DNA from: JACVRW01 sp963728495
Lineage (GTDB): Bacteria; Actinomycetota; Thermoleophilia; Solirubrobacterales; Thermoleophilaceae
Length of the DNA stretch: 64,000 nucleotides
Assembly: GCA_963728495.1 (NCBI GenBank)
Contig: CAVSKI010000006.1
Span: 1-64,000 of the forward strand
Direction of reading: 5' to 3'
Shown: one piece after another, positions 16,996 to 26,100 of the stretch
Layout: every line of letters starts with the position of its first letter
How positions within the stretch are numbered: the stretch's first letter is position 1
Position numbers and translations under genes: made by a program
Notes under the pieces: generated by a model
Databases searched by the model: none
Seen by the model: the letters and a program-made list of their open reading frames with translations, nothing else
What the model was told of the DNA's origin: nothing

Positions 16996-17928
16996 ATGGC
17001 ACTTGGTTATGACGGCAAGCTCTACTTCCTCGCGTTCGATCACCGCGGCTCGTTCCAGAAGAAGATGTTCGGAATCGAGGGAGAACCCAGCGACGAGGAG
17101 ACCGACAAGATCTCCGACGCGAAGCATCTGATCTTCGAAGGAATGCTCAAGGCGGTCGACGCCGGAGTCGACCCCGAGGTGACCGGGGTGTTGGTGGATG
17201 AGCAGTTCGGCGTCCCCAAGAACGTTCCCGGCGAGACCAAGGAGCGCGGCCTCCTGCTTGCGATGCCGGTGGAGAAGTCGGGTCAGAACGAGTTCGACTT
17301 CGAGTACGGCGACGATTTCGGCGCGCACATCGAGGAGTTCGACCCGCTCTTCTCCAAGGTCCTCGTGCGGTACAACCCCGAGGGCGACGCGGAGATGAAC
17401 GAGCGCCAGGTGGAGCGGCTGAAGCGGCTCTCCGACTGGCTCCACGAAAACGACCGCATGTTCCTGTTCGAGCTGTTGGTGCCGGCGGAGGAGGAGCAGC
17501 TCGAGAAGGTCGACGGCGACACCGACCGCTTCGACGCCGAGCTGCGCCCCGACCTGATGATCAAGACCATCGAGGAGTTCCAGGAAGCCGGTGTGGAGGC
17601 GGACATCTGGAAGATCGAGGGCATCGACACCCAGGAGGACTGCGAGAGGATCGTCCAGGCCGCGCGCCGCGACGGCCGCGAAGGCGTCATCTGTGTAGTG
17701 CTCGGCCGCGGGGCCGACGACGACAAGGTCGACCACTGGCTGCGCCAGGGCGCTCCGGTCGAGGGCTACGCCGGTTTCGCGATCGGGCGCACGATCTGGT
17801 GGGACGCCCTCAAGGGCTTCCTCGACGGCGATCTGGAGCGCGACGAGGCGGCACAGCAGATAGCCGACAACTACCTGCGCTTCGTGAAGGTTTACGACGA
17901 GGCGGCGAAGGAAACGGCCGCTGCGTGA
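16996..17928 (+). CDS. DUF2090-type protein related to 2-deoxy-5-keto-gluconate-6-phosphate aldolase
   Basis: This 310-aa TIM-barrel protein resembles the DUF2090 domain found at the C-terminus of some IolC proteins and as stand-alone proteins. That domain is linked to the 2-deoxy-5-keto-D-gluconate-6-phosphate aldolase step of inositol breakdown. Motifs are FLAFDHRGSFQKKMFG, GVLVDEQFG, the KVLVRYNPEG strand, FELLVPA, WKIEGIDTQEDC and a phosphate-site-like GFAIGRTIWWDALKGF. No other inositol genes lie in the window, so the substrate may be a different sugar phosphate. The ATG is 6 nt after TATAAC, a leaderless-type start. Confidence 0.82.
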   Translation: MALGYDGKLYFLAFDHRGSFQKKMFGIEGEPSDEETDKISDAKHLIFEGMLKAVDAGVDPEVTGVLVDEQFGVPKNVPGETKERGLLLAMPVEKSGQNEFDFEYGDDFGAHIEEFDPLFSKVLVRYNPEGDAEMNERQVERLKRLSDWLHENDRMFLFELLVPAEEEQLEKVDGDTDRFDAELRPDLMIKTIEEFQEAGVEADIWKIEGIDTQEDCERIVQAARRDGREGVICVVLGRGADDDKVDHWLRQGAPVEGYAGFAIGRTIWWDALKGFLDGDLERDEAAQQIADNYLRFVKVYDEAAKETAAA

Positions 17929-17993
17929 GCGTCCTGAAGGAGCGGCGCCGGAGTGCTACCGGCGAAAATGACGTTGGTAGCCTTCGCGGCAGT

Positions 17994-18234
17994 ATGCGGA
18001 TGCGGCAATCGCTCGCCCAGTTCGAGGAAGCATTCCGCGAGGAGGCGGCCGATTCTGTCGTGCGCCGTGAGAGCCTGCGCAAGCCAGTCGGCTCAGCGCG
18101 CACGTGTACGGCGCGTCCAGCGCAGCCGCAAGCAGGGCAAGCTTCGCTTCACGCTGCTTGCGCTGTCGATCGTGGTCACGGCCGTGATAGTCACGATCGT
18201 GATGTTCGAGACACTGGCGATGCTGGCGGCCTAG
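17994..18234 (+). pseudogene. Small single-pass membrane protein gene with a +1 frameshift
   Basis: A convincing N-terminal half (ATG at 17994, MRMRQSLAQFEEAFREEA...) runs in one frame to about 18098. The continuation, basic residues then a strong membrane helix (LLALSIVVTAVIVTIVMFE) and stop at 18234, is in the +1 frame. Dropping one base in GCGCGCACG near 18096-18100 gives one 79-aa protein with a cytosolic helix and a C-terminal anchor. No family recognised. The stop overlaps the convergent csrA stop. Probably an indel in the assembly rather than decay. Confidence 0.5.
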
Positions 18235-18428
18235 GCCACCTCCTCGGCGGCCCCGGCCTCGGCCCGATCCTGCTGGATCTCGAGGTAGACCTCCTTTCGG
18301 AAGACCGGCACCGACCGCGGCGCCTGAATTCCGATCCTGACCTTCTCCCCCATGATCGCCAAGACCGAGATCTCTATCTCGTCGCCGATCATGATCGATT
18401 GATTGCCCTTACGCGTTAGGACGAGCAC
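18231..18428 (-). CDS. csrA: Carbon storage regulator CsrA
   Basis: This 65-aa protein is clearly CsrA, the RNA-binding translational regulator. It begins (M)LVLTRKGNQSIMIGD, with EIEISVLAI, GEKVRIGIQAP and the VFRKEVYLEI strand that binds RNA with the conserved Arg. The GTG at 18428 is preferred because it gives the canonical N-terminus, with GAGG 8 nt upstream. CsrA binds GGA motifs in leaders and is uncommon in Actinobacteria, where it is usually tied to flagella through FliW. No flagellar gene or fliW is in the window. Confidence 0.92.
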   Translation of the reverse strand: MLVLTRKGNQSIMIGDEIEISVLAIMGEKVRIGIQAPRSVPVFRKEVYLEIQQDRAEAGAAEEVA

Positions 18429-18549
18429 GTCCGTGGCCTCCCATGCCTGGACAGCGACAAACCCCCTGCTGTCATAAATAAAGCAAGCAACTCTCAAACG
18501 CGCAATGGGCAACCGTCATACGTGCCCATACGCAGAGGCTGTACGCCGC

Positions 18550-19158
18550 ATGATTGCTAGTCTCCGCCGCCGTTTGGCACGCAGATCACTCAAGCCCCAA
18601 CTAAATCAGATTCGGACCTGGGTTCGGCAGGGGCGCACCGACGCTTGGATCGCCCACCAGCTCGAGGTTTCGGTGGGCGATATCCGCTCCTTCAAGCGCG
18701 AGCATGAGCTGGTGCCCGACGAGGGTGGCAACGGCGATGACGGCGTAGCGGTCCCGGCCGGCGACGAGGAGCTCGACCTTCGCGCCGAGGACGACGCACG
18801 CGTGGCGGCCGCGCTCGACGCCGAGCAGGAGGAAGACGAAGAGGAAGAGGAAGAGGAGCAGGAGGCCGAGGCCTCCGGCGACGGCGATGGCGACGCCGCT
18901 GACGACGACAAGCCCAAGCGCCGCCGCCGCGGGCGCCGCGGCGGTCGCGGGCGCCGACGCAAGACCAAGGAGCTCGAGGGGACCTTCGACCACGGCGACG
19001 AGGGCTATGGCCTATGGCTCGATCCGGCGATCCAGGACGATCCCGTCTATGCCGAGCACTGGGCGGGCCACCGGCCCCTGACCGTGGTCGTGGAACCCGA
19101 GCGGATCGTGATCAGCCGCGCCGGCGAAGAGGCCGGCGGCGACGAGGACGACGACTAG
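18550..19158 (+). CDS. Hypothetical DNA- or RNA-binding-like protein with acidic and Arg-rich low complexity
   Basis: About 202 aa. The N-terminal 55 residues resemble a small helix-turn-helix (IRTWVRQGRTDAWIAHQLEVSVGDIRSFKRE). A Glu/Asp run, an Arg/Gly-rich RGG-like basic block and a C-terminal folded part (about 60 aa) follow. The architecture suggests nucleic-acid binding but I cannot name the family. An in-frame ATG at 18505 exists; 18550 is preferred because the HTH-like segment begins there, though neither has a strong ribosome site. It runs divergently from csrA across an AT-rich spacer. Confidence 0.7.
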   Translation: MIASLRRRLARRSLKPQLNQIRTWVRQGRTDAWIAHQLEVSVGDIRSFKREHELVPDEGGNGDDGVAVPAGDEELDLRAEDDARVAAALDAEQEEDEEEEEEEQEAEASGDGDGDAADDDKPKRRRRGRRGGRGRRRKTKELEGTFDHGDEGYGLWLDPAIQDDPVYAEHWAGHRPLTVVVEPERIVISRAGEEAGGDEDDD

Positions 19159-19281
19159 CAGCTCCACCCAAGGGCGGGCGCGGCCGAGTTGTCGGCTTTG
19201 TCACGCCCCCGTAACGCGATTTCGCGCCACCGTCCTGGATTGGTGTCGTACTGCGACGGTGCCGAGCCCGGATCCCTCGTC

Positions 19282-19608
19282 TCAGGGTTTCTCGTGCCTC
19301 TCGCGGGCCACACCGCCCGCGTAGTTGGACGCTTCGCGCGCGTAGCGGGCGAAGGCGGCGTCGACCACGGCGGCGGAGTCGGTCCCGGCGCCCCGGCGGT
19401 CGGCAAGCTCGGTGGCCCAGTCGGTGGTCTCGCCGTAGAGGTCGGCCAGCTCGTCGAGCACGAAGCTCGAGCCCAGCCTGCGGCGTAGCTCCTCGACCAC
19501 GTACTCCACGACCCGCTCGAGGTCCGTCTGGGCGGGCTCGGGGGTGGCGGCCACCCGGGCTTCTCCTTCTCGCCATTGGTAGAGCGCGTTTTCGAGGGCG
19601 TAGGGCAC
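19282..19608 (-). CDS. Conserved-looking hypothetical protein
   Basis: A 108-aa, mostly helical soluble protein without recognised domains (segments TDLERVVEYVVEELRRRLG, DELADLYGETTDWATEL and AFARYAREASNYAGG). Good coding character and a GTG start with TACCTT 8 nt upstream support it as a real gene. It is divergent from ftsB. Confidence 0.65.
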   Translation of the reverse strand: MPYALENALYQWREGEARVAATPEPAQTDLERVVEYVVEELRRRLGSSFVLDELADLYGETTDWATELADRRGAGTDSAAVVDAAFARYAREASNYAGGVARERHEKP

Positions 19609-19661
19609 GGGCGGGAAAGGTAGCGGCAGGAGCAGGTGTCGAGGCGCCGAACGAGGATCCG

Positions 19662-19958
19662 ATGGCCCCTCGCCGCCGCACGAGCATCCGCTGGGACCGC
19701 CTCGGGCGCCTGGCCCTGCTCGGAACGCTGTTCGTGATCCTGTTGCTGTACATCTCTCCCGCCAAGCACTGGTGGGAGCAGTCGCGGACGTCGAACGCCC
19801 AGGAGCAGGAACTCGAGGACCTCACGGAGGAGAACCGCGGGCTCAAAGAGCGTGTACGGGCTTTGCGCGACCCCGGGGCGTTGGAGCGCGAGGCCCGCCG
19901 GCTGGGCATGGTGCGCCAGGGCGAGCGTGCGTACGTGATCGAGGGACTGCCGAAGTAG
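19662..19958 (+). CDS. ftsB: Septum formation initiator, FtsB/DivIC family
   Basis: This 98-aa bitopic protein has a short basic cytosolic N-terminus, one membrane helix (LALLGTLFVILLLYIS, about 19-34) and a coiled coil (about 42-75). The conserved tail REARRLGMVRQGERAYVI is typical of the family. FtsB/DivIC joins FtsL and FtsQ in the divisome to activate septal peptidoglycan synthesis. Actinobacteria commonly keep this gene beside eno, as here: the convergent eno stop is 10 nt past its own stop. Confidence 0.9.
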   Translation: MAPRRRTSIRWDRLGRLALLGTLFVILLLYISPAKHWWEQSRTSNAQEQELEDLTEENRGLKERVRALRDPGALEREARRLGMVRQGERAYVIEGLPK

Positions 19959-19967
19959 CGCGCGGGC

Positions 19968-21243
19968 TCAGCGCTGAAAGGCTTCGCGACCAGGATAGGC
20001 CGCGTCGGCGCCGAGCGCCTCCTCGATACGCAACAGCTGGTTGTACTTCGCCGTGCGGTCCGAGCGCGACGGCGCGCCGGTCTTGATCTGCCCGCAGCCG
20101 GTGGCCACGGCCAGGTCGGCGATCGCGGTGTCCTCGGTCTCACCGGAGCGGTGGGACATGACCGCGGTGTAGCCCGCATCGGTCAGCCGTCCGCACGGCG
20201 TCCAGCGTCTCCGTGAGCGTTCCGATCTGGTTGACCTTGATCAGAATCGAGTTCCCCACGCCGGAGTCGATTCCGCGCTGAAGACGCTCCGTGTTGGTAA
20301 CGAAGAGATCGTCGCCCACGAGCTGGACGCGCTCGCCCAGCTCTTCGGTCAGGCTCCGCCAGCCATCCCAGTCCTCCTCGTCCATGCCGTCCTCGATCGA
20401 GACGATCGGGTAGCGGGAGGCCAGGTCGCTCCACAGCTGCACGAGCTCGGGCGGGCTGAGTGAGCGCCCCTCGTGCTCGAGCACGTAGGCGCCGCCTTCG
20501 AAGATCTCGCTGGTGGCGGGGTCGAGAGCGATGGCCACGTCGTCGCCGGGCCGGTGGCCGGCGGCCTCGATCCCCTCGATCAGCGCCTCGAGCGCAGCCT
20601 CGTTGGAATCGAGGTCGGGAGCGAACCCACCCTCGTCGCCCACGGCCGTGGCCAGGCCCCGCTCGTGCAGGGTGCGCTTGAGCGCGTGGAAGACCTCGGC
20701 GCCGATGCGCACGGCTTCCGCGAACGTCGGCGCCCCCACAGGCACGACCATGAACTCCTGGAAGTCGACCTTGTTGTCGGCGTGAGCGCCGCCGTTGAGC
20801 ACGTTCATCATCGGCACCGGCAGCACGTGCGCCGCCTCTCCGCCGATATAGCGCCACAGCGGCTGGCCCAGCTCCGCGGCGGCCGCTTGAGCGCCCGCCA
20901 GCGACACGCCCAGGATGGCGTTCGCACCCAGCCGCGCCTTGTTGGAGGTGCCGTCGAGGTCGATCATCGCGCGGTCCAGGGCCGTCTGGTCGGCCGCATC
21001 GATCCCGGCCACGGTCTGCGCGATCTCGCCGTTGACGTTCGCCACCGCCTGCGACACGCCCTTGCCGGCCCACGCGTCTCCGCCATCGCGAAGCTCCACG
21101 GCCTCGAACTCGCCCGTGGAGGCGCCCGAGGGCACGGCCGCGCGTCCCGCGGCGCCCGACTTAAGCAGCACGTCCACCTCGACGGTGGGGTTGCCGCGGC
21201 TGTCGAGGATCTGGCGTCCGTGGACCTTCTCGATCTCGCTCAA
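19968..21243 (-). CDS. eno: Enolase, interrupted by a 1-nt insertion
   Basis: Enolase converts 2-phosphoglycerate to phosphoenolpyruvate. Motifs present are the RQILDSRGNPTVEVDV start, GASTGEFEAVELRDGG, the metal ligands in VAIALDPATSEIF and VSIEDGMDEEDW, and the ILIKVNQIGTLTETLDAV signature. At 20181 an extra base (GAC-C-GAT) shifts the frame, so the main frame ends in nonsense at 20140. The missing C-terminus (MSHRSGETEDTAIADLAV, then GQIKTGAPSRSDR) continues in the next frame to a stop at 19968. Deleting one base gives a normal 424-aa enolase. It starts at a TTG that overlaps the mazG-like stop by 4 nt. As an essential gene, an assembly error is the likeliest cause. Confidence 0.93.
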
Positions 21244-21533
21244 CTTGACTCAACCTCGTTCCGGAATCGATCGGCGGCCTGGCGCAGCGCCAGCTCGGGG
21301 TCGATGCCGGCCTCGGCGGCGTCGCGCACCGCGGCCAGCAGCCGCTCGCCGGGATCATCCCCCGGACCGGCCCATTCGTGCCCCGCGCTTCGGGCACGGC
21401 GGAGGATCTTCTTCGCGTACAGCGTCGAGGGCAGGGTCTCCGGGATCGAGCCGAAGATCTCCCCGGCCCCCTCCACGTCGCGCTTGATCTGGTCCCAGTT
21501 GCGCACCACGTCGCCGGGCGTCTCGCGCCTCAC
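21240..21533 (-). CDS. MazG-like pyrophosphohydrolase, C-terminal half
   Basis: This 97-aa product matches the second half of MazG: VVRNWDQIKRD, IPETLPSTLYAKKILRRARSAG and the tail LRQAADRFRNEVE. It begins at a GTG inside a GTGA overlap with the stop of the N-terminal half. Together the halves would make a normal MazG of about 202 aa if one base were missing at the junction. It is therefore either a natural split gene or another indel. MazG hydrolyses non-canonical NTPs. It precedes eno with a 4-nt overlap. Confidence 0.75.
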   Translation of the reverse strand: MRRETPGDVVRNWDQIKRDVEGAGEIFGSIPETLPSTLYAKKILRRARSAGHEWAGPGDDPGERLLAAVRDAAEAGIDPELALRQAADRFRNEVESS

Positions 21534-21847
21534 GATCGCTCGAAGACGTGCGGATGGCGGCGGATCAGCTTGGCCCGACAGGCCTCGGCCACCTCTGCCA
21601 GGCCGCCCGCGCCGCGCTCCTCGAGCAGCAGCGACAGGAAGTAGACCTGAAACAGCACGTCGCCCAGCTCGTCGAGCAGCTTGGCGTCATCACCCGAGTA
21701 CGCGGCATCAGCGAGCTCGTAGGCCTCCTCGACCGTGTGCGGCACGATCGAGCGCTCGTCCTGCTCGCGGTCCCACGGACAGTCCACGCGCAGGCGGCGC
21801 GTGATCTCGTCCAGCCGCGTGAGCGCAGCTGCGAGATCCTCGCTCAC
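21530..21847 (-). CDS. mazG: Nucleoside triphosphate pyrophosphohydrolase MazG, N-terminal half
   Basis: This 105-aa product carries the catalytic part of MazG: LRVDCPWDREQDERS, then the metal-binding EExxE...ExxD pattern in VEEAYELADAAY and LLDELGDVLFQVYFLSLL, and the family's RRHPHVF ending. The protein cleaves nucleoside triphosphates to monophosphate and pyrophosphate. The GTG start at 21847 lies 5 nt after the PpiC-type gene. The stop right after RRHPHVFERS, where MazG proteins normally continue, and the matching C-terminal half in the next frame suggest one broken gene. Confidence 0.8.
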   Translation of the reverse strand: MSEDLAAALTRLDEITRRLRVDCPWDREQDERSIVPHTVEEAYELADAAYSGDDAKLLDELGDVLFQVYFLSLLLEERGAGGLAEVAEACRAKLIRRHPHVFERS

Positions 21848-21852
21848 CGGCG

Positions 21853-23031
21853 TTAGGGCGTGGGGTCCTCTGGGCTGGGGGCCTGCTGTTGGGGCTGGCC
21901 GTTCGCGCCCGTGGCCGGATCCTGGCTCTTGTCTTCCTTCGGACCGTTCTTGCACTCGGGGATGCGGAAGTCGTCGGCGCAGTCGGTCTGCTCCTTGTAC
22001 TCCTCGCGGAAGTCCTTGATGAACTTGTCGAGCGCCTTCTGCTGGCCCTCTGAGCGCAGCAGGTTCTTGATCGTGTCCTTGGACTGCTCGAGCGACTGCT
22101 GAGCGGCGGGCGTGACCTTCTCGACCTCGAACACGTACCAGCCGAACTGGGTCTTGACCGGCCCCTCCACCTTGCCCTTCTCGGCGGCGAACACAGCCTC
22201 GTCGAGCGCCTTCTCCTGCTGGCCCTTGGCCACGGCCGGCAGGCGGCCCGCCTGGGCCTTGGAGGCCTCGTCGATCGAGTACTGCTTGACCACCTGCGGC
22301 CAGGGATCTCCGTCCTCGAGTGCCTTCTTGGCCTGCTGGGCCTTGGCCTCGTTCTTGGTCAGGACCACGCGCAGGTCGCGGCGCTCGGGCTGGGCGAAGC
22401 GCTTCTTGTTCTTGTCGTAGTACTCCTGAATCTCCGCGTCGGAGACCTTGGTGGAGTCCTCGGTCACCTTCTTGGTGAGCTTCTGCTGCAGCTGGTCGAG
22501 CTTGACCCGGAAGAGGATGTCGTCCTCCGACATGCCTGAGGTCTTGAGGAACTCGTTGTAGGCCTTGTCGGTGGGGAAGGCCTGCTTCTTCTGGTCCTCG
22601 AAGGACTTCGCAACCGCCTTCGACGAGACCTCGATGCCCTGCTGGTCTGCCTCCTGCTGGACCCATTCGGCCTGAATCAGGAACTGCATGACCTCTTTCT
22701 CGAGCTGGTCGTACTCCTGCTTGCACTGCTTCTTGAGCGCGGAGTTGGACGGCGTGCTCTGCCCCTCCGGAGCCGGCGTCTTCTTCTTCGCGGCCACGCA
22801 CTTGGTGAAGTCGGGCGGATCGGGCACCGCGGTCGATCCGCCCTGGGCCTGACCCATCACCGCCGTCTTCAGCCACTTGTCGAACTCATCCTGGGTGATC
22901 TCCGAGTCGCCCACCTTCGCCACCGCCCCGGGAGGAACTTCGTTGCCGCAGCCGGCAACCACCAGGGCGGTCAGGCCCAGGAGGGCGAATGCGAACAGAG
23001 ACTTGATAGAGGCGTGAGTCATCCGGGCCAT
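21853..23031 (-). CDS. PpiC/SurA-type peptidyl-prolyl isomerase lipoprotein
   Basis: This 392-aa exported protein has a signal peptide with lipobox LVVAGC near residue 28, a SurA-N-like helical domain (KVGDSEITQDEFDKWL), and a parvulin domain around 215-320 (RDLRVVLTKNEAKAQQA, then GPVKTQFGWYVFEVEKV). The Q-rich tail is disordered. Its likely role is folding of secreted proteins at the outer face of the membrane, like PrsA. The parvulin core lacks an obvious HIL motif (it has RVVLT), so isomerase activity may be weak. It is downstream of mfd and directly upstream of mazG, an order common in actinobacteria. Confidence 0.87.
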   Translation of the reverse strand: MARMTHASIKSLFAFALLGLTALVVAGCGNEVPPGAVAKVGDSEITQDEFDKWLKTAVMGQAQGGSTAVPDPPDFTKCVAAKKKTPAPEGQSTPSNSALKKQCKQEYDQLEKEVMQFLIQAEWVQQEADQQGIEVSSKAVAKSFEDQKKQAFPTDKAYNEFLKTSGMSEDDILFRVKLDQLQQKLTKKVTEDSTKVSDAEIQEYYDKNKKRFAQPERRDLRVVLTKNEAKAQQAKKALEDGDPWPQVVKQYSIDEASKAQAGRLPAVAKGQQEKALDEAVFAAEKGKVEGPVKTQFGWYVFEVEKVTPAAQQSLEQSKDTIKNLLRSEGQQKALDKFIKDFREEYKEQTDCADDFRIPECKNGPKEDKSQDPATGANGQPQQQAPSPEDPTP

Positions 23032-23126
23032 GTCTACTTCGGGGACGTAAAGCGCAGCTAAGTGGCCCCGGCGGCACAGAAGCTCAGGCCGGAGCGGTTG
23101 CGAAGGGTAGCGGACTAATTTTGGGT

Positions 23127-26100
23127 CTAATGGGGGTCGGGCTCGGTGGCCACTTCGAGGATGGCCTCGGCCGCGCCGACCACCGCGCGGAAGCGCTCGG
23201 CCGCCTCTTCCGGCAGCCGAACCCGCACCGTGCTCCGCCCCGACTCGTAGAGCGCCTCCGGTATTCGCTCGCGCAGCGCCTTGGCCCCCCGGGAATCGAG
23301 CTCGATGGGCGCGACCGACATCCTCCCCCCGCGGAAGTCCACCGACCTTGCGCCGGCCCGGCCGAGCTTGATGCGGGCGTCCTGAAGGCGGATCAGATTG
23401 TCGAGCTCATCGGGCACGGGCCCGAAGCGGTCTTCGAGCTCCTCGCGGAGCAGGATCAGCTGCGCGATCTCGCGCGCGCCCGCGACGCGCCGGTGGACCT
23501 CGATCTTGGCCGCCTCGTAGGGCACGTAGTCGCCCGGCACGTAAGCGTCGACCGGCAGGTCCAGCCGCACCGGCTCGGTGGCGTCGTCCGCCGCGGCGCC
23601 GCCGAGGAGGCGCACCGCCTCGTCGAGCATGGAGACGTAGAGCTCGAAGCCGACGGCCGCCACATGCCCGGACTGCTCGTCGCCAAGCAGGTTGCCCGCG
23701 CCGCGAATCTCCAGGTCGCGCATCGCGATCTTGAAGCCCGAGCCCAGCTCGGTGTAGTCGGAGAGCGTGGCCAGCCGCTTGCTGGCCTCCTCGGTCAGTG
23801 CCGCGTGGCTGGGGTAGAGCAGGTAGGCGTAGGCCCGGTCGCGCGAGCGCCCCACGCGCCCACGGATCTGGTAGAGCTGGGCCAGGCCGAAGTGGTCGGC
23901 GCGCTCGACGATCAGGGTGTTGGCGGTGGGGATGTCGAGGCCCGATTCGACGATGCTCGTGCACACGAGCACGTCGCCGTCGCCGCGAAGGAACTCGAGC
24001 ATGGTCTTCTCGAGAACGCCCTCGGCCATCTGCCCGTGGGCCACCAGCACGCGTGCCTCGGGCACCATCGCACGGATGCGCTCGGCAGTCTCGTCGATCG
24101 TGTCCACCCGGTTGTGTAGGAAGAACGTCTGGCCCTCGCGCGCCAGCTCGCGCTTGATCGCGCCGGACACGAGCTCCTCGTCGTAGTCGCCCACGTAGGT
24201 CTTGACCGGGCGCCGACCCTCGGGCGGGGTCTCGATCACCGATATGTCGCGCAGGCCGGCCAGCGACATCTGCAGCGTCCGCGGAATCGGCGTGGCGGAG
24301 AGGCTCAGCACGTCGACCTTGAGCTTGAGTTGGCGAAGCAGCTCCTTCTGCTTCACCCCGAAGCGCTGTTCCTCATCCACGATCAGGAGACCGAGGTCCT
24401 TGGGGCGCACGTCGCGCGAGAGCAGCCGGTGGGTGCCGATCAGCATGTCCACGCGGCCCTCGGAGAAGGCCTGCACCGCCTCGCGGGTCTGCTTGGGGGA
24501 GCGAAAGCGCGAGACCATCTCGATCTCGAACGGGTAGTCGCGCAGGCGCTCGCTGAACGTCCCGTAGTGCTGCTGGGCGAGCACCGTGGTGGGGACGAGG
24601 AACATCACCTGCTTGCCGTCCTCAGCCGCCTTGAACGCCGCACGCAGAGCGACCTCGGTCTTCCCGTAGCCCACGTCGCCGCAGATCAGGCGGTCCATCG
24701 GGCGCGCCTCCTCCATGTCGGCGCGCACGGCCTCGATCGCATCCAGCTGGTCGGCTGTCTCGCGGTAGGGAAAGCTGGCCTCGAAGTCGAGCTGCCACTC
24801 CGAGTCGCGCGGGAAGGCGTGACCGGCGCGCCGGCGGCGCTCGGCGTAGAGGTTGATCAGCTCGCCGGCGAGCGCCTCGGCGGCGCGCCGCGCGCGGAGC
24901 TTCTGCTGCTCCCATTGCTTGCCGCCCAGCTTGGACAGCGGCGGGTCGCCGGCATCGGCGCCCACGTAGCGGCTGATCTTGTGCAGCTGGTCACTGGGGA
25001 CGAACACGCGGTCGCCGTCTCTGTATTCGAGCTCGAGGTAGTCGCGCGTGACGCCGCCGACAGTCTTGGTATCGAAGCCGGCAAAGAGGGCGATGCCGTG
25101 GTCCTCGTGCACCACCGGCGAGCCCGCCCGCAGGTCGGTGAAGGAGGCGATCGCCCCGCGGCTGGGGCCCTCCGGGCGCCGGCCCTGGCGACGACGCAGC
25201 AGCCTGTGTTCGGGCACGATCGCCAGCTTGAGCTGGGGAGCGAGAAAGCCCTCACGCAGTGCGGCGTGGGCGAACAGCACGGTCGGCTCCACCGGTGCCG
25301 GCCCGCCGTCCAGAAAGCCGGCCTGGACACGAGCCATATTGAGTTGTGCCCTCTCGGCCTCGCCGCGCCGGCCCCACGCCACAACCGTGCGGTAGCCCGA
25401 GCGCACGAGCTTCTCCAGCTCGGGCTCGGCGTCGCGCAACGAGCGAGCGGCGGTGTCGGCGCTCTGGGCGCGGAACTCGTGCGGCTGGTCCTGGGAGATG
25501 CTCGACAGCCGCAGCGACGCGCGGGTGCGAAGGGTCTCGGTCAGGCGCTCGGGGTGGACGTACAGATGGTGGGCGTCCGCGTCGTGGAAGCTGGTGGTGA
25601 CGTCCTCCCACAGGTCGCTCAGGGCCGGCGCCAGCTCCTCCTCGGCCGCCACGGCCACCAGCGCGCCGTCGGGCACGAGCTCGAGCAGCTCGCAGAAGCG
25701 GTCCACGGGCAGAACGTCCGCCACGTCTGGCCGTTCTCCCTCCGCGCTCGAGGCGGCTATCTCCGCCAGCTCTCGGTGCTCGGGGCCGAGCTCGGCGGCG
25801 GGCGCGATCTCAACGCGCTCGGCCTCCTCCAGCGAGCGCTGGGTGAACGTCGAGAACCAGGTGAGCCGCTCCACCTCGATGTCGAACAGCTCGCAGCGCA
25901 CCGCGCGCTCCTCGGTGGCCGGGTAGACGTCGAGGATGTCGCCGCGAATGGCGAATTGGCCGCGCTCCTCCACCTGATCGATGCGCTCGTAGCCACAGGC
26001 CACCAGCTGAGCGGCCACCTCGTCGAGGTCGAGCAGCTCACCCTTCTCGATCTCGAAGCCGTGAGGACGCAGGTCGGGGTCGGGCAGCTTCTCGGCCAGC

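Noticed and set aside
15832..17736. Single very long minus-strand open frame across the ligase and the aldolase-like gene.
   Set aside because: The upstream part is antisense to the well-supported aldolase-like gene; the ligase family start and -10 motif place the start at 16956.
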